Program-made: the position numbers and the translations under genes
Assembly: GCF_000278135.1 (NCBI RefSeq)
Contig: NZ_JH725022.1
Span: forward strand, 481,626-545,625
DNA from: Candidatus Bartonella washoeensis Sb944nv
GTDB lineage: Bacteria > Pseudomonadota > Alphaproteobacteria > Rhizobiales > Rhizobiaceae
Length of the DNA: 64,000 nucleotides
Direction of reading: 5' to 3'
Shown here: one piece after another, positions 41,401-49,880 of the stretch
Position numbering within the stretch: the stretch's first letter is position 1
Layout of the letters: each line of letters opens with the position of its first letter
Notes under the pieces: model-generated
What the model was told of the DNA's origin: nothing
The model's database searches: none
The model's input: only the letters and a program-made list of their open reading frames with translations

Positions 41401-43499
41401 AGATTGGCAAGATTGGCTTGAAAGGCTATGATCTCTATAACCAAAGCAAAAATTTGTACAATGGGATGAAAGGTAAAGCAACAAAAGATAATCTTTTCAA
41501 TACAGCAAATGTTTCTGCCAACGTTACAGCAGGCTTTAAATCTGATAAAACAGAGGCGTTTTTTAATACCTCAATGGCGGTGACAGATAAAATAGAAGCT
41601 GGGCGTGCTGTGCGTATTGAAGCCAAAAAAGGGACTCTTCATGATGTTGGAGCAGATATTATCGCTGGAAAAATTTCTGCTTATACTCCAAATAATGATG
41701 AGTGCAATAATGAACACAGTGGAGAAATGATCCTGAAAGCAGGACAGGATATCAATCTTGAAGGTATCCAAAATGTGCAATCAAGTAATGGAAAAACTCA
41801 AAGCTCTTCCTTGAATATTGGTTATAGTTATGGCATCGATGGCAGGGGCTGGACAGGCAATACTTCTTTTAGTCAAGGGAAAGATTCCAGCGAGGAGGTT
41901 CAACACAAGAATAGCCATGTTATTGGCAAGGGCAATATTGATATCACCAGTGAAGCAGACACTTCGCTGGAAGGTGCAGCGGTTTCTGGAAAGGGTATAA
42001 AAGCAGATGTGGGTGGTAATTTCACCATTGCGAGCCGTAGTGATAGCGGGAAAACTTCCAAAAAACAAAAATCACTTTCTGTTGGTTATGGCGGTGAAAA
42101 AATTGCCAATCCAGGATCAATAAACTTCTCCTTACAGCAGGATAAATCATCAAGCCATTATAACAGTGTTGTAGAGCAATCAGGGATCAAAGCGGGAGAG
42201 CAAGGTTTTGATATTGCTGTTACAGGTAAAACAATCCTCACCGGTGGTATCATTGACAGTACAGCATCCGTGGACAAAAATACATTGACAAATGCAAGCA
42301 TCGCTACCGAAGATATTGCTAACAGTGCACAGGCTGAATCCACAAGTGATGGGATCAGTATCGCTGTAGGTGGTGCATTGCAAGAGGGAAAATACGGCAT
42401 TGCAAAAAACGTTGCTAAAAATGCTTTGGATCACGGGAAAGCCTATGATTCAGCTAAGGGGCAAACCAAATCTACGGTCAGTAGCGGTACGATAATCATT
42501 AAAGATGAAGCTAGGCAAAAAGCATCCACTGGGAAGGGTGCTGAAGAAACAATAGATGCCCTTAATCGCGATACAGCTGAAGCCCATCAGGGCATAGAAC
42601 GGTTAGATGTAGCAAAGCTAGAACGTATAGCCCGTGCAAATCGCCAAATGAAAACACAATTTTTGGAAAAAGCGTTTAAATATAGTGATGAAGCCTATAA
42701 AACCATGTTTATCAAAGAGCATCCTATTGCTGTTATTAATCACGATGAAAAGAGAAGGATTATCTATTTAACAGATAAAAAGGGGCAGCTTTCTCCTCAA
42801 TATCATTATTTAACGCCTGATGAAAAGCAGCACTTGCAAGTTGGCTCTGATGGTAAAGTCCATGTTTCAATTAATGGAATTTTTAACTCGGCAAATGGAG
42901 CAGCACGTTATGCGCTTCAGCATGCTGACAATAAGAATGAGCCACACTATTTTATATATTTCCCAAAAAGCAACTCGGTCGTATCAGAACTGTTGATAGC
43001 GGGATATCAAAAGTTTATGGAAAATAACTTTTTTGGTTTGAGCAATTCAACAAAGAAAGTACGCAATTTGATAATTCATCATGGCAATCATGGACTGCAT
43101 TTTGATGCTTATAGCCGTGGCGGTATGACAGTGGGTAATGCATTGCAATCTCTAAACGAGAAGGGTATGTATGGTATAGCAGGCAAAACAACGATTAATC
43201 TTTTTGCACCGGCTTATAATGCTCAAGTTATAGCCGATACATTAGATAAGCTGAGTGGAGGAAAGCAAACCAGTGTCGGCTTAGAAAACCATAAATATGA
43301 TTTTGTAGGTAGTTGGATTGGTGATAATCCAGCTACCTTCGATAAAGTGCCTCCTGGCAGTAATAGGTTAAAAGAAGCATTCGAAATGATGATGGATTCC
43401 ATCACTGTCCATAGTTGTCTTGGAAGTGGGAAGCCAGGATGTAAAAAGCTCTATGGCACGCCTCACCGTGTACGAATTCCTTCGGGGAAAGGAAAATAA
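35487..43499 (+). CDS. Filamentous haemagglutinin-like exoprotein (TpsA) with C-terminal hydrolase-like toxin domain
   Basis: A 2670-residue two-partner secretion passenger. It starts with an extended signal peptide (about residues 1-44, ending VQAQ). The conserved TPS domain follows (about 45-300), including NPNGISCDGCGFINTP. Residues 300-2270 are beta-helical haemagglutinin repeats with many G(D/N)I segments. A helical pre-toxin region follows (about 2330-2410, with SGTIIIKDEARQKASTG and TIDALNRDTAEAHQ). The last 260 residues form a separate domain. HHGNHG and the elbow-like FDAYSRGGMTVGNAL (Ser 2543), a central PAYNAQ strand and VHSCLG (His 2642) suggest an alpha/beta hydrolase. It is probably a contact-dependent effector as well as an adhesin. 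GGGGAG precedes the ATG. Its stop overlaps the next, decayed gene. No VENN motif was seen. Confidence 0.92.
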   Translation: MRYEKKANRENLLSVLVSSTMLKKVLFGGFGLSFLLQPLAVQAQISVDSNAGAVHQPDIVAAPNGVPSIDIVTPNGKGLSHNKYHDFNIDNPGVILNNHAQEVGQSQLGGIMPGNPHLHYSGSAKVILNEVTSGKRSALNGPAEVFGHQADVIIANPNGISCDGCGFINTPHATLTTGVPEIDASGFLKGFEVKGGDMTFGAKGANFFSGKGSVDIVDIVSRTVHFEGVVAGREIGVTAGTGHFDYASREMKELTDITGKPEYAIDGSALGALQADRIKLVATEKGVGVRMRHDMATNAGQLQLSADGKLSLKNVFGHGGVVLKSKSQSVLAKNITSKKNIEITAKKDVTLQTVAADSHVKIEVQDGLLSIAGNATSGGNMELSSRQTLKVSGLGSGADMALEAGGDLKIEGIVLAQGNLKAHASGDIQAQLLAGGVDMAATGAIGVVVLGTKGDVDLQSSQGAIVAESVYGAGDITLVSHNGLSVSQTILSHQNIAIHAQPNTNTSVHFGQLLANGDANIKGGAVDFTSLITRGDTILTVGSLDAGTLITGIVEGGEIGDLVLDENGSLFITAQEGIKVKQIVSGGNIELLAGNDIYYDHVMGYGTATLTSVSGGISIEHELSVRGDVRLTATTLDLSNDRSHIHTPQTLFLKGDTIDISGSTLIYGGLDFNSIKALEIRHALLRAITQEDGTGDILFIAPSVMADKDTSVLAARDFVIKAGALENSGQLASGQDLVFTVTGDVTNNKTGLIYAGGSGALKVDGTVLNDFAAILAEGDLFFVNAQGTGKSLSLVNKAGLIQAGGTLAIQTKSLKNQADSTPEIIKTSQNATISFQKPERFDSIENAILYHTTSVVHDFGIKEKWGVSYKEVECSGDTCDLHIKNFLPNKEATYGKITLKDAVMYKTFTWKESENLLFYQGYRWNNLSHMTEKTVTEAFSHKPTIQGMIQSSGNLIINADTIDNHYSIIRVEGNADIHANVLSNLGATAYKNTFMGCNANTDYYCYAYNADGSRNVALDIASNGALRHISSEIADTVSGLVQAGGTLNLVVETLNNMAAEGSITGDAHFKAQAVGGDPLGALSGLTAAGALFTPNIAIDGTAGVSDGSSLPLPKPQSGGVGGTLPKQNFLYETRAQFLDVGKFYGSAYYLNRIGYNPNREIFFLGDAYFEKQLIEKQLRDLVGQGLGKGSFIPGSDAIEQVKTLLDKGAEYVRAHNLPFGDALSEEQLASLEAPMVIYVRQQVKGMDVYAPVLYIPKKDRASFVSSGALIMGRDVNITSQNTSNSTITNSGLVEASHQLHIKGCNILNQGGHLASGDNIVLVADNNIRFEAGHATVESVKTALKTGAISASGNAVVIAKQDVTASGVCITTRGVLALSAEQGTLSVGAAAITNRMGQRVSVIQHQTEVNSGNLVVLLAGKDLNVVNSRVQAHDTLHLKAARNVSIDAIHNNMNHHVHGETSHLALHKGSYLSSGKGIAVSSGRDIHVAASSVDAKGNIVFGAQGEVTISAKKDQMEYHLQSQNTTIDRHVSAFLGASIKAGGDISMIAGQDGKQHDLSIIGSSVAADGNVGLKASNDILITNTENSLQRKISGFAGGGVFGGGKSVHNNVESTQVVSANITGDEGITIESGKDTQVIESILIANIADETKDQVKANILLKSGRNITIKGGQERFKQQEKLTKKAFLTEKSSNKSQEHTTTISSNLGAEGNIVIKAKNETIISGSQMFTGKDIALIGENVFIDGMKDYHNTYLQEHKSDFGIGSGSGFVSIWGKKSKTQTDESVEHKGSSLGAGGNINIAAKKSNVTMVGSDFAANKDITLFAVRDVNVKDGYGNYTSNMQEKQSAFGIQVTKNHNGTSIGIGLTSSKDKANQEGSSSVQSHFIAGRDIQINTDHNVHLQAADIVADRDVKIDAGNDVTLSESHNISNGKEMHDKSFAGITTSANAGIVGTLQEMGDAVQHFGHGDGKHKIGKIGKIGLKGYDLYNQSKNLYNGMKGKATKDNLFNTANVSANVTAGFKSDKTEAFFNTSMAVTDKIEAGRAVRIEAKKGTLHDVGADIIAGKISAYTPNNDECNNEHSGEMILKAGQDINLEGIQNVQSSNGKTQSSSLNIGYSYGIDGRGWTGNTSFSQGKDSSEEVQHKNSHVIGKGNIDITSEADTSLEGAAVSGKGIKADVGGNFTIASRSDSGKTSKKQKSLSVGYGGEKIANPGSINFSLQQDKSSSHYNSVVEQSGIKAGEQGFDIAVTGKTILTGGIIDSTASVDKNTLTNASIATEDIANSAQAESTSDGISIAVGGALQEGKYGIAKNVAKNALDHGKAYDSAKGQTKSTVSSGTIIIKDEARQKASTGKGAEETIDALNRDTAEAHQGIERLDVAKLERIARANRQMKTQFLEKAFKYSDEAYKTMFIKEHPIAVINHDEKRRIIYLTDKKGQLSPQYHYLTPDEKQHLQVGSDGKVHVSINGIFNSANGAARYALQHADNKNEPHYFIYFPKSNSVVSELLIAGYQKFMENNFFGLSNSTKKVRNLIIHHGNHGLHFDAYSRGGMTVGNALQSLNEKGMYGIAGKTTINLFAPAYNAQVIADTLDKLSGGKQTSVGLENHKYDFVGSWIGDNPATFDKVPPGSNRLKEAFEMMMDSITVHSCLGSGKPGCKKLYGTPHRVRIPSGKGK

Positions 43500-43883
43500 A
43501 ACAAATCTTGAAATTATTAAGTCGAATAATTCTGTTAAGTATGGTTAGATGTAAGTTTAATAAACTTCGCACATCATATTTGGGGATGTGAGAGAAGTCG
43601 AGTGCAGATGTGATTGAGGTAGGAAAAGCGTTGTTAGAATGTGAAATGCCTACTCCTTATGATGAGGATCTAGAAAGCAAAAGCCTATGCATCCATTGAA
43701 GCTTGCATTATTCAATCAGGATTCTGTGATAAAGTAGGGAGAGGTAACTGGTATTATATTTTTAAAGAAGAATACCTGCCCATTTGTTGTCCAGGCGCTG
43801 TCATTCTTGAGAGAAGTGTCAAAAAGCGCTTGAATAGCTCTTTTTGTATAAAGTATCCAAAACAATCTGAATGCAAGTTTTAA
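43496..43883 (+). pseudogene. Decayed small cysteine-containing (lipoprotein-like) gene, probable immunity gene for the exoprotein toxin
   Basis: From position 43496, overlapping the exoprotein stop, a frame encodes IKQILKLLSRIILLSMVRC, a lipoprotein-like leader ending in Cys. The start codon is now ATA. An in-frame TGA at 43589 (a likely TGG mutation, since the family appears to have Trp-Glu-Lys here) is followed in the same frame by EKSSADVIEVGKALLECEMP. A frameshift near 43680 then leads to YASIEACIIQSGFCDK, and finally KYPKQSECKF before TAA at 43883. The layout (leader Cys, then KALLEC, then EACxxxSGF, then a late Cys) resembles immunity lipoproteins found beside polymorphic toxins. Both lesions suggest it is non-functional. 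No database comparison was made. Confidence 0.65.
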
Positions 43884-44062
43884 GTTTTCTTCTGGTGATG
43901 ATCAACAATTCCGACACTTTTGTTTTCGTTTGGAATGACGCGATTATTTTTTGCAATCTACCATTACAATACTTATCCATAGTTTTTTGAACAGAGAGGA
44001 TAAAAAAATTAACAGGCTTACAAGCTTTTCCATCGTAAATAACCCAATTAAAGGAGGAGAAA
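43884..44062. other. Short gap between decayed immunity genes
   Basis: About 180 bases without an assignable product. It ends with a very strong ribosome binding site (AAGGAGGAGA at 44051-44060) for the next decayed gene. Confidence 0.5.
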
Positions 44063-44330
44063 ATGAAGAAAATCTTGAAATTCTTGAGTGGGATAACTCT
44101 ATTAAGCACGGCTAGATGTATTAATCAGCTCCCTCCATCGACTTTAGCATTATGAGGAAAGGGCGAGGGCCAATCAACTTGTGATCTAACAGGAACTGTC
44201 AAAATGTGGTTGGAAACCAGTTTATATTTCTCTCGAGAATATAGACTCGGGCGTAAGTGAATTTTTATCCGTTCATGAGTGTATGACCAAAGCAGGCTAC
44301 CTGTATAAATTGCAAGATTCAAAGGGAATT
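44063..44330 (+). pseudogene. Second decayed immunity-type small lipoprotein-like gene
   Basis: ATG 44063 follows AAGGAGGAGA and encodes MKKILKFLSGITLLSTARC, closely matching the leader of the decayed gene at 43496. That frame ends at TGA 44153. In the +1 frame the family continues as YEERARANQLVI, a TAA at 44187, then QELSKCGWKP and SVHECMTKAGY. These align with the EKSSADVIEV, KALLEC and SIEACIIQSGF segments of the first copy. At least one frameshift and one nonsense codon are therefore present. Its downstream end runs without a stop into a toxin-domain fragment. The original strong ribosome binding site is intact, so a 30-residue peptide may still be made. Confidence 0.6.
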
Positions 44331-44504
44331 TATTTTTTGACTGCTCAACGTAGTCACTTCTTTCTAACAAATCTTATGATAGCCGGATATCAGCAGTTTA
44401 TGGATAATGATACCTTTGGTGTGACTAATTCGACGAAACAGGAACGTAAATTGATGAGACATATTGAAACGAATAGAAAGCACCAGCAAACAAAAAAGCT
44501 TTGA
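44328..44504 (+). pseudogene. Fragment homologous to the exoprotein C-terminal toxin domain
   Basis: In frame with the end of the second immunity remnant, this piece encodes MIAGYQQFMDNDTFGVTNST, matching LIAGYQKFMENNFFGLSNST near residue 2515 of the intact exoprotein. Similarity starts at IYF and stops soon after the KQERKL segment, before the region that would carry the nucleophile. It is a displaced or decayed toxin cassette, joined to an immunity remnant by deletion. No TPS domain or secretion signal is attached. Confidence 0.65.
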
Positions 44505-45461
44505 AAAGTAATAATCAGCAACATAATATTAAGCTAATTCTTAAAGAAGTAACCGGAAAAAATAACGGGAAAGAGAGAAAAATGATGGTTCTCTTAATAA
44601 AAATACAGGTAAAACTCATTAAGTTTGAGATCAGCAATATATTATTGATGTTTCAACTGTATGGATATTCCTGTCCGTTATTGTTTATCAAAACTTACTC
44701 GATATAAAAAAGTTTTTTATAGAGCACGGTGGTTAGTTGTTAGTATAATTGATTTTACTGAGAGAGTTAACTTTGATTGTTCTCAATTTCAGAATGGTGT
44801 CAACCACTTTATCTTATGTTTCTATCTGGAAATCCACAGTATTACGCAATTCACTTTTACGTAAATATTCCCTCAGCCTTAAATTTAATTAGAGATAATA
44901 TCTTCAATTTTGTGTGAGGCAAGACTGCAACATTAAAGAACGTTTTCGTAAGCAATTTATTGTCTTAATGGTACAGCTATTGATGGTAGAAAATTAAGGC
45001 AGCCTTGCTTTGATACAAAAGTTCTATTTGCATCTCCAAATCTTTATTTTAGGTATTGATCGCTTTGGTATCGAAATTTGATCCATCAGCCGCTGTATAT
45101 GGTAAGCATTTCCGCAGATTTTCGCTGTTATCAAAGAGCTTCTTATTGTTATTTCATTTCCCATACATTTTATCTTTTTCGTGTTTTATAGTGATTTTCA
45201 TTATCAATATAAACTTATTGAGATTATTTTTTAGGCATTTTACATTACTTCTTAACGATGTCTAGGAGTTTTTTTCAAAGGTTGCAAGCGTAAATTGTGA
45301 TTTTTTATTCTCGCTTTACATAAAACACAAAACAAATTATGTGTATGAATGTAAATCATATAAATAGTAGATACTCTTTATTTTTTTTATAGTTATCGAA
45401 TTTTAAATTATGGTTTTTTCTACTTTTTTGTTTTTTTTAGAAAAAGAAAATTTGAAGAGGG
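44505..45461. other. Decayed region between toxin remnants and the autotransporter
   Basis: Nearly 1 kb with only short frames (under 70 codons). Some, such as SNNQQHNIKLILKEV near 44505 and a hydrophobic run near 45150, may be remnants of further toxin or immunity modules or membrane proteins, but none can be identified. The last 150 bases are T-rich and likely contain the autotransporter promoter. Confidence 0.4.
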
Positions 45462-45467
45462 ATGATG

Positions 45468-48221
45468 ATGAGAGTGTCTAAAAATCGCTTATATTCGTGC
45501 GTTTTTACAGCAGCTATTTTTTCTTTTTTATCAAATATAGATGTTAAGGCGAGTTCTCTTTCATCTGTACCACTTTCATGTCATGAAGGAAAATTACCTT
45601 ATAGATGCAGTGATGGTGCAAAACATACAATGAGCGATAAAACGTACCAGTTTGTTGTACCTTTTAGTGAAAAGAATGGGGGTAACAATTCTCTTATATC
45701 ATCTGCTGCCATAGTGGCGCAACAACCAAATACAGTGATCGAGGCAACGCGTGTAGAAGTTAAAGCGACTGAGAGTTTAGAAGGTACCTATGGCGTAATT
45801 GCATCACAAGGGGGGAAAGTTGTTTTGAGTGATTCAACCTTTAATAATGTATCAACAGGTCTTAGCGCTGATAATGGGACGATTGAGGTAAATCGTGGAT
45901 CCATTAAGGCTTCTCAGAGGGGTGTTTATGCAGAAAAGCAAGGAACATCTGTTCTTTTAACTAACACAAAGATTGAGTTAGAAGGTCAGGGAATCGGTCA
46001 AGGCGTAGCACTTTTCAGTGGTGTTGATGCGCATATTAAGATGACAGGGGGATTGATTGATGTAACGAATGCAGCTGCTCTTTATGTGGGGGCAAGGGGG
46101 AGTACAATTTTAGATGGTGTTACCATTATTTCAGAAAATCAAAGAATGGCAGACAGAGAAAATACAAATGAGGAAGATGATGTTGCTCATGCAGTTTTAA
46201 ACATAAATCCGCATGGCTTTACTTATTTAAAGAATAGCGATGTTCTTGCTGCCGATGTTGATGTTTTGTGGGTTGGATTAGATCCTAAAGCACAAACAAC
46301 TGTCAACCAAGAAGGAAATATTTTAATTTCGCGGGTTAATATTGAAGATTCGACAATTACGTTGACAGGTAACAAGCATGGTATGCACTTTGATAAAAAT
46401 ACAGGAAACCATGAATACGAAAAAAGGATAGTCTTTTTGAAAAAGACGACTTTTGAGGTACCAGATGGTACGGTTATTCATAGTAATAAGAGTAGTGGTT
46501 ATATTGCACTAACAAAAGATACAAAGATTTCTGGTGATTTATTGTTAACAGCTGAGAACGGGGCTTCTGTGGCTATTTTGGCTGCTTCTTCTTCACTTAC
46601 AGGAGGCACCCGTGTTGCTGATGATTCTACTGTTGAACTTTATTTGACGGAAGGATCAAAATGGGTTTTAACAAAAAGGAAAAATATAAATCAGCAAGCC
46701 TTGAACGGTATAATGTCATCAATTTCATTTATAAAACTTTCTGATAGCGTTATTGCTTTTGAATCTCCAACGTTTCAGGAGTATCAGACACTTCATATTG
46801 GAAAGGGAGGGGAAGAAGCTTATAGTGCGCAGGGTGGTGCACGCCTTTATTTCAATGCGTATCTCAATAGAGATGGTTCGCTCAATACTCAAAAGACTGA
46901 CCGACTTTTAATCCACGGCGATGTTTCTGGAAAAACTACACTATATGTGCAATTTGTTGCAGAAAATCAAAAGGAAGAAGCTGATGACAAAAATGCACAC
47001 AGTATTTCAATTGTTCAAGTTTCTGGAAAAGCAGCTGAAGATTCTTTTCAGTTAAGTAGTGCTTATATTGCGTTGGAAGGTTTGCCTTACCAGTATTATC
47101 TCCACGCGTATGGTCCAGGTTCTTCTCTTGGGAATTCACAGGCTGCTCAAAGATTAGTTAAAGGCGATGGAGATTTTTGGGATTTTCGCCTTGAGGGTAA
47201 ATACGTTCAGTCTGCTTCCGTTGCATCTGTTGTAGCTAATTCTGCATTAAGGGTGAGGGATGTTGTTCCGCAGGTTCCAACTTATCTTCTTTTGCCAAAT
47301 GCCTTTTTCCATGCTGGGTTGATGGATATCAGTAATCAAAACAAACAATTGAGAACTATGCGATCTATTTCGAGTAGACTGCTCAAAAATGATGAAACTC
47401 TTGCTTTGTCTATTAATGGTTATGGCGGGAGTTATGGTTATGTTTCAGATCTTTCTGCACTTGAATATGGCTACAGTGGTGACTTTGACTATAAGGCTGT
47501 AGAAACAGGAATTCTCATGAAAACAATAGAAAGCGCATACAGCACTACATCCTTTGGGCTTACGGGAACTTACGGAAAACTTTCTTTGCAGCCTCGGAAT
47601 GTTGCAAAAAGTCAAAAAAGTACATTTAATAAATGGTCAGTTACAGCATATGGTAGTATGGAACATGACGCTGGCTTTTATGTAGATGGCTTTTTATCCT
47701 ATGGTTTATTTAAAGGGGATGTTACTAGCTTTGCATGGGGAAAAACAGCGACATTAAAAGCAAATCCTTTGAACATTTCTTTCTCTGCTGGTAAAGCCTT
47801 TATGATAGGGTATGAAGGTTTTGTTTTTGATCCGCAGGTTCAGCTTATTTATCAACAGCTCCAGTTTCATAAGGCTCGTGATATTGACGGCTTTGATATT
47901 GAGATGGGAAAATCTGATCAATGGGTGATGCGTGTTGGTGGGCGTTTAACCAAGAAGCTAACAGCATTTGAAGAGGATCATGTAACCTCTTTCTATGGAA
48001 ATTTTTATTTTACACATGGTTTTGGAGAAAAAAAATTGGTATATTTTAAAGATGCTTTCCAGCTGGGATCTTTTGGTTCTTCTTTAGAAACTGGATTTGG
48101 TATTCATTCAAAACTGTCTTCAAAAGTTACATTTCATGGTGATCTAAGCTATCAGCATAAATTTACTAAGGCTGGTTTTTCTGGAATTCGTTTTTCTGCT
48201 GGATTGCGTTATAGTTTTTAA
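45468..48221 (+). CDS. Classical (type Va) autotransporter adhesin, pertactin-like passenger
   Basis: A 917-residue surface protein. It has an N-terminal signal peptide (about 1-30, ending DVKASS) and a cysteine pair early in the passenger (CHEG, RCSDG). The beta-helical passenger runs to about residue 600, with pertactin-like TDRLLIHGDVSGKTTLYVQF. The C-terminal 12-strand autotransporter barrel covers about 640-917 and ends RYSF. Of three ATGs at 45462, 45465 and 45468, the last is seven bases after GAAGAGG and is preferred. Bartonella carries families of such autotransporters (adhesion and cohemolysin types); which subgroup this belongs to cannot be decided here. Intact. Confidence 0.93.
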   Translation: MRVSKNRLYSCVFTAAIFSFLSNIDVKASSLSSVPLSCHEGKLPYRCSDGAKHTMSDKTYQFVVPFSEKNGGNNSLISSAAIVAQQPNTVIEATRVEVKATESLEGTYGVIASQGGKVVLSDSTFNNVSTGLSADNGTIEVNRGSIKASQRGVYAEKQGTSVLLTNTKIELEGQGIGQGVALFSGVDAHIKMTGGLIDVTNAAALYVGARGSTILDGVTIISENQRMADRENTNEEDDVAHAVLNINPHGFTYLKNSDVLAADVDVLWVGLDPKAQTTVNQEGNILISRVNIEDSTITLTGNKHGMHFDKNTGNHEYEKRIVFLKKTTFEVPDGTVIHSNKSSGYIALTKDTKISGDLLLTAENGASVAILAASSSLTGGTRVADDSTVELYLTEGSKWVLTKRKNINQQALNGIMSSISFIKLSDSVIAFESPTFQEYQTLHIGKGGEEAYSAQGGARLYFNAYLNRDGSLNTQKTDRLLIHGDVSGKTTLYVQFVAENQKEEADDKNAHSISIVQVSGKAAEDSFQLSSAYIALEGLPYQYYLHAYGPGSSLGNSQAAQRLVKGDGDFWDFRLEGKYVQSASVASVVANSALRVRDVVPQVPTYLLLPNAFFHAGLMDISNQNKQLRTMRSISSRLLKNDETLALSINGYGGSYGYVSDLSALEYGYSGDFDYKAVETGILMKTIESAYSTTSFGLTGTYGKLSLQPRNVAKSQKSTFNKWSVTAYGSMEHDAGFYVDGFLSYGLFKGDVTSFAWGKTATLKANPLNISFSAGKAFMIGYEGFVFDPQVQLIYQQLQFHKARDIDGFDIEMGKSDQWVMRVGGRLTKKLTAFEEDHVTSFYGNFYFTHGFGEKKLVYFKDAFQLGSFGSSLETGFGIHSKLSSKVTFHGDLSYQHKFTKAGFSGIRFSAGLRYSF

Positions 48222-49080
48222 TTAATCTTTTGAAAAATTATAAATAAGATAAGAGTTTTAATGTATTTTTGATTTTAAGATAGAAATAGAAAATATAAGA
48301 TGTTTTTAGTACATTAGAAAGCAGTCATATTTTCTATTATATTTTGCTTTTGTCTTTAGGATTTTTTTTCATTTTTAAAATTAATTTAGGAAAAAATTAA
48401 ATTTAAGTGCATCTCTTATTACTGAAGGAAAGACCAAAGGGTTAATGTCATCCCAAAGATTTTCTTGGATTAATTATTTTTAAGAATTTTGTAGCTACAT
48501 CAACTTGTAAAGTCGGTCTCTGTAAAAAATATGAAAAATAAATATAACAAATAATTTATATTTTTTATTCTTTAAAGCCATCCTTTAATACATGCTTTAA
48601 TTATAAAAGCACTCATGTATAAATAGAATGGAAAGAATAGCTAATGAATGTTTTATTCAATGTGAATAAAACACAAATGTACAAAGAGGCTACCAATCTA
48701 CAATGGTAAAGATGAGTGGGACATATCGGAATAATCTCATATGAAGCACGACAAGAACAATGAATTGAATGATAATGCCTCTTTATAATCTAAATCTTAC
48801 AAAATATCTATTTAACCTGATAGAAAATAAATTGATGTCATTCGTTTTGTATTTAAAGACGGTCTTACTTTGAAAGTCTTTCTGATGTCTTGTAGTGTAA
48901 ATAGAAAACTATGTGAATATATTGAATACCGCTCCCTTCTTCATCCATGATTAAAGTAAATGCGAGCTTTAATGTGTTTTTAAGAGTATAAAATTTATAA
49001 ATTAAGATTGGCGATTATAGGGAAATAAAAATATAGGGCAAAAGAGAGGCGGCAATCTTTCTTTGAGGAACAATATTGAA
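48222..49080. other. Gene-poor AT-rich region after the autotransporter
   Basis: About 860 bases with frequent stops on both strands and no recognisable product. A 12-codon frame near 48444 (MSSQRFSWINYF) follows GGAAAGACC but has no support beyond that. Confidence 0.4.
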
Positions 49081-49880
49081 TATACGCAAAATGTATATCG
49101 AGCAAGCGAAACTGTTGCTAAAACGATGAATGCGCTTTTTGGCCGTTATAGGCCGATATTCTTATCGGTATTTAGCTGATTACGTGGTACATATAAAAGT
49201 GTTCTTTTGGGGGGCTTTACGTTGCAATTTCTCCGATGTTTTTATTGTTATAATAAATGCGATCTTGTTTTCCTTTGGCGGTTACGTTATCAGGAGCTTA
49301 TGGACCGTATATTTATGGCGTGGTTAAAAAGCTACGGAATCATTCAGAGAATTCTTCTGCAACGCTGATGGTTAACTTGACAGTGATATCGCAGTTGCAA
49401 AAATTTGGGAGTTATCTCCCATTACTTATACCTTCAGTAGGCAATTACATTAGCATCCATTCGGGAATACTTAGCTTTTCTCAGCTATCTTATCTTTTTG
49501 TCCCAACAATAATCTCTTTATGGCTTTTTTATCTTTTTTAGTGTTTGCGAATGCAGAAGCTTTTGTGGCGCTTTTTTTGTTTGGTACTCTCTTCGGCTTA
49601 TTTCATTCAATCGCACAAGAATGAGTGATGAACGTTGTCTTCAAAAATCTTCATGTAGATCTATAGAGCAACCGTGCTCAGTATATCACTGAGCTTAGAT
49701 ATTGGATGATAGGCAGTATTTTCTTGGGTTTTATTTTCGAGTACTTTAGGAATTTCTATTCTTTCATTAATATTTATTTCGATAAAACTATTATTTTGCA
49801 TTCTTTATTTATCTATGTTGTTGTTACAGCGCTGGTATATCAGATTTTTTTTGATCAATATATATCTCGTAATAATATAT
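49081..49880 (+). pseudogene. Decayed multi-spanning membrane protein (possibly a transporter)
   Basis: Hydrophobic coding-like segments alternate between frames. They begin with IEYTQNVYRASETVAKT and WRLRYQELMDRIFMAWL (about 49081-49330). Then come GSYLPLLIPSVG (49257-49541 frame), AFLSFLVFANAEAFVALFLF (about 49520-49620) and MNVVFKNLHVDL, a stop, then ELRYWMIGSIFLGFIFEYF (49628-49880). The pattern is a polytopic inner-membrane protein broken by several frameshifts and stops. The W-R...W....Q-R spacing recalls SbmA/BacA-type transporters, but this is weak. It may be two adjacent remnants. Confidence 0.35.

Noticed and set aside
35487..43499. Repeats in the haemagglutinin as a CRISPR or DNA repeat array
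   Set aside because: The periodicity is at the protein level (beta-helix repeats) and DNA repeats are diverged with no spacer structure; no CRISPR array was seen in the window.
43819..44109. 96-codon minus-strand frame across the decayed immunity region
   Set aside because: The plus strand here carries homologous immunity remnants; the minus frame is a shadow with no start signal.
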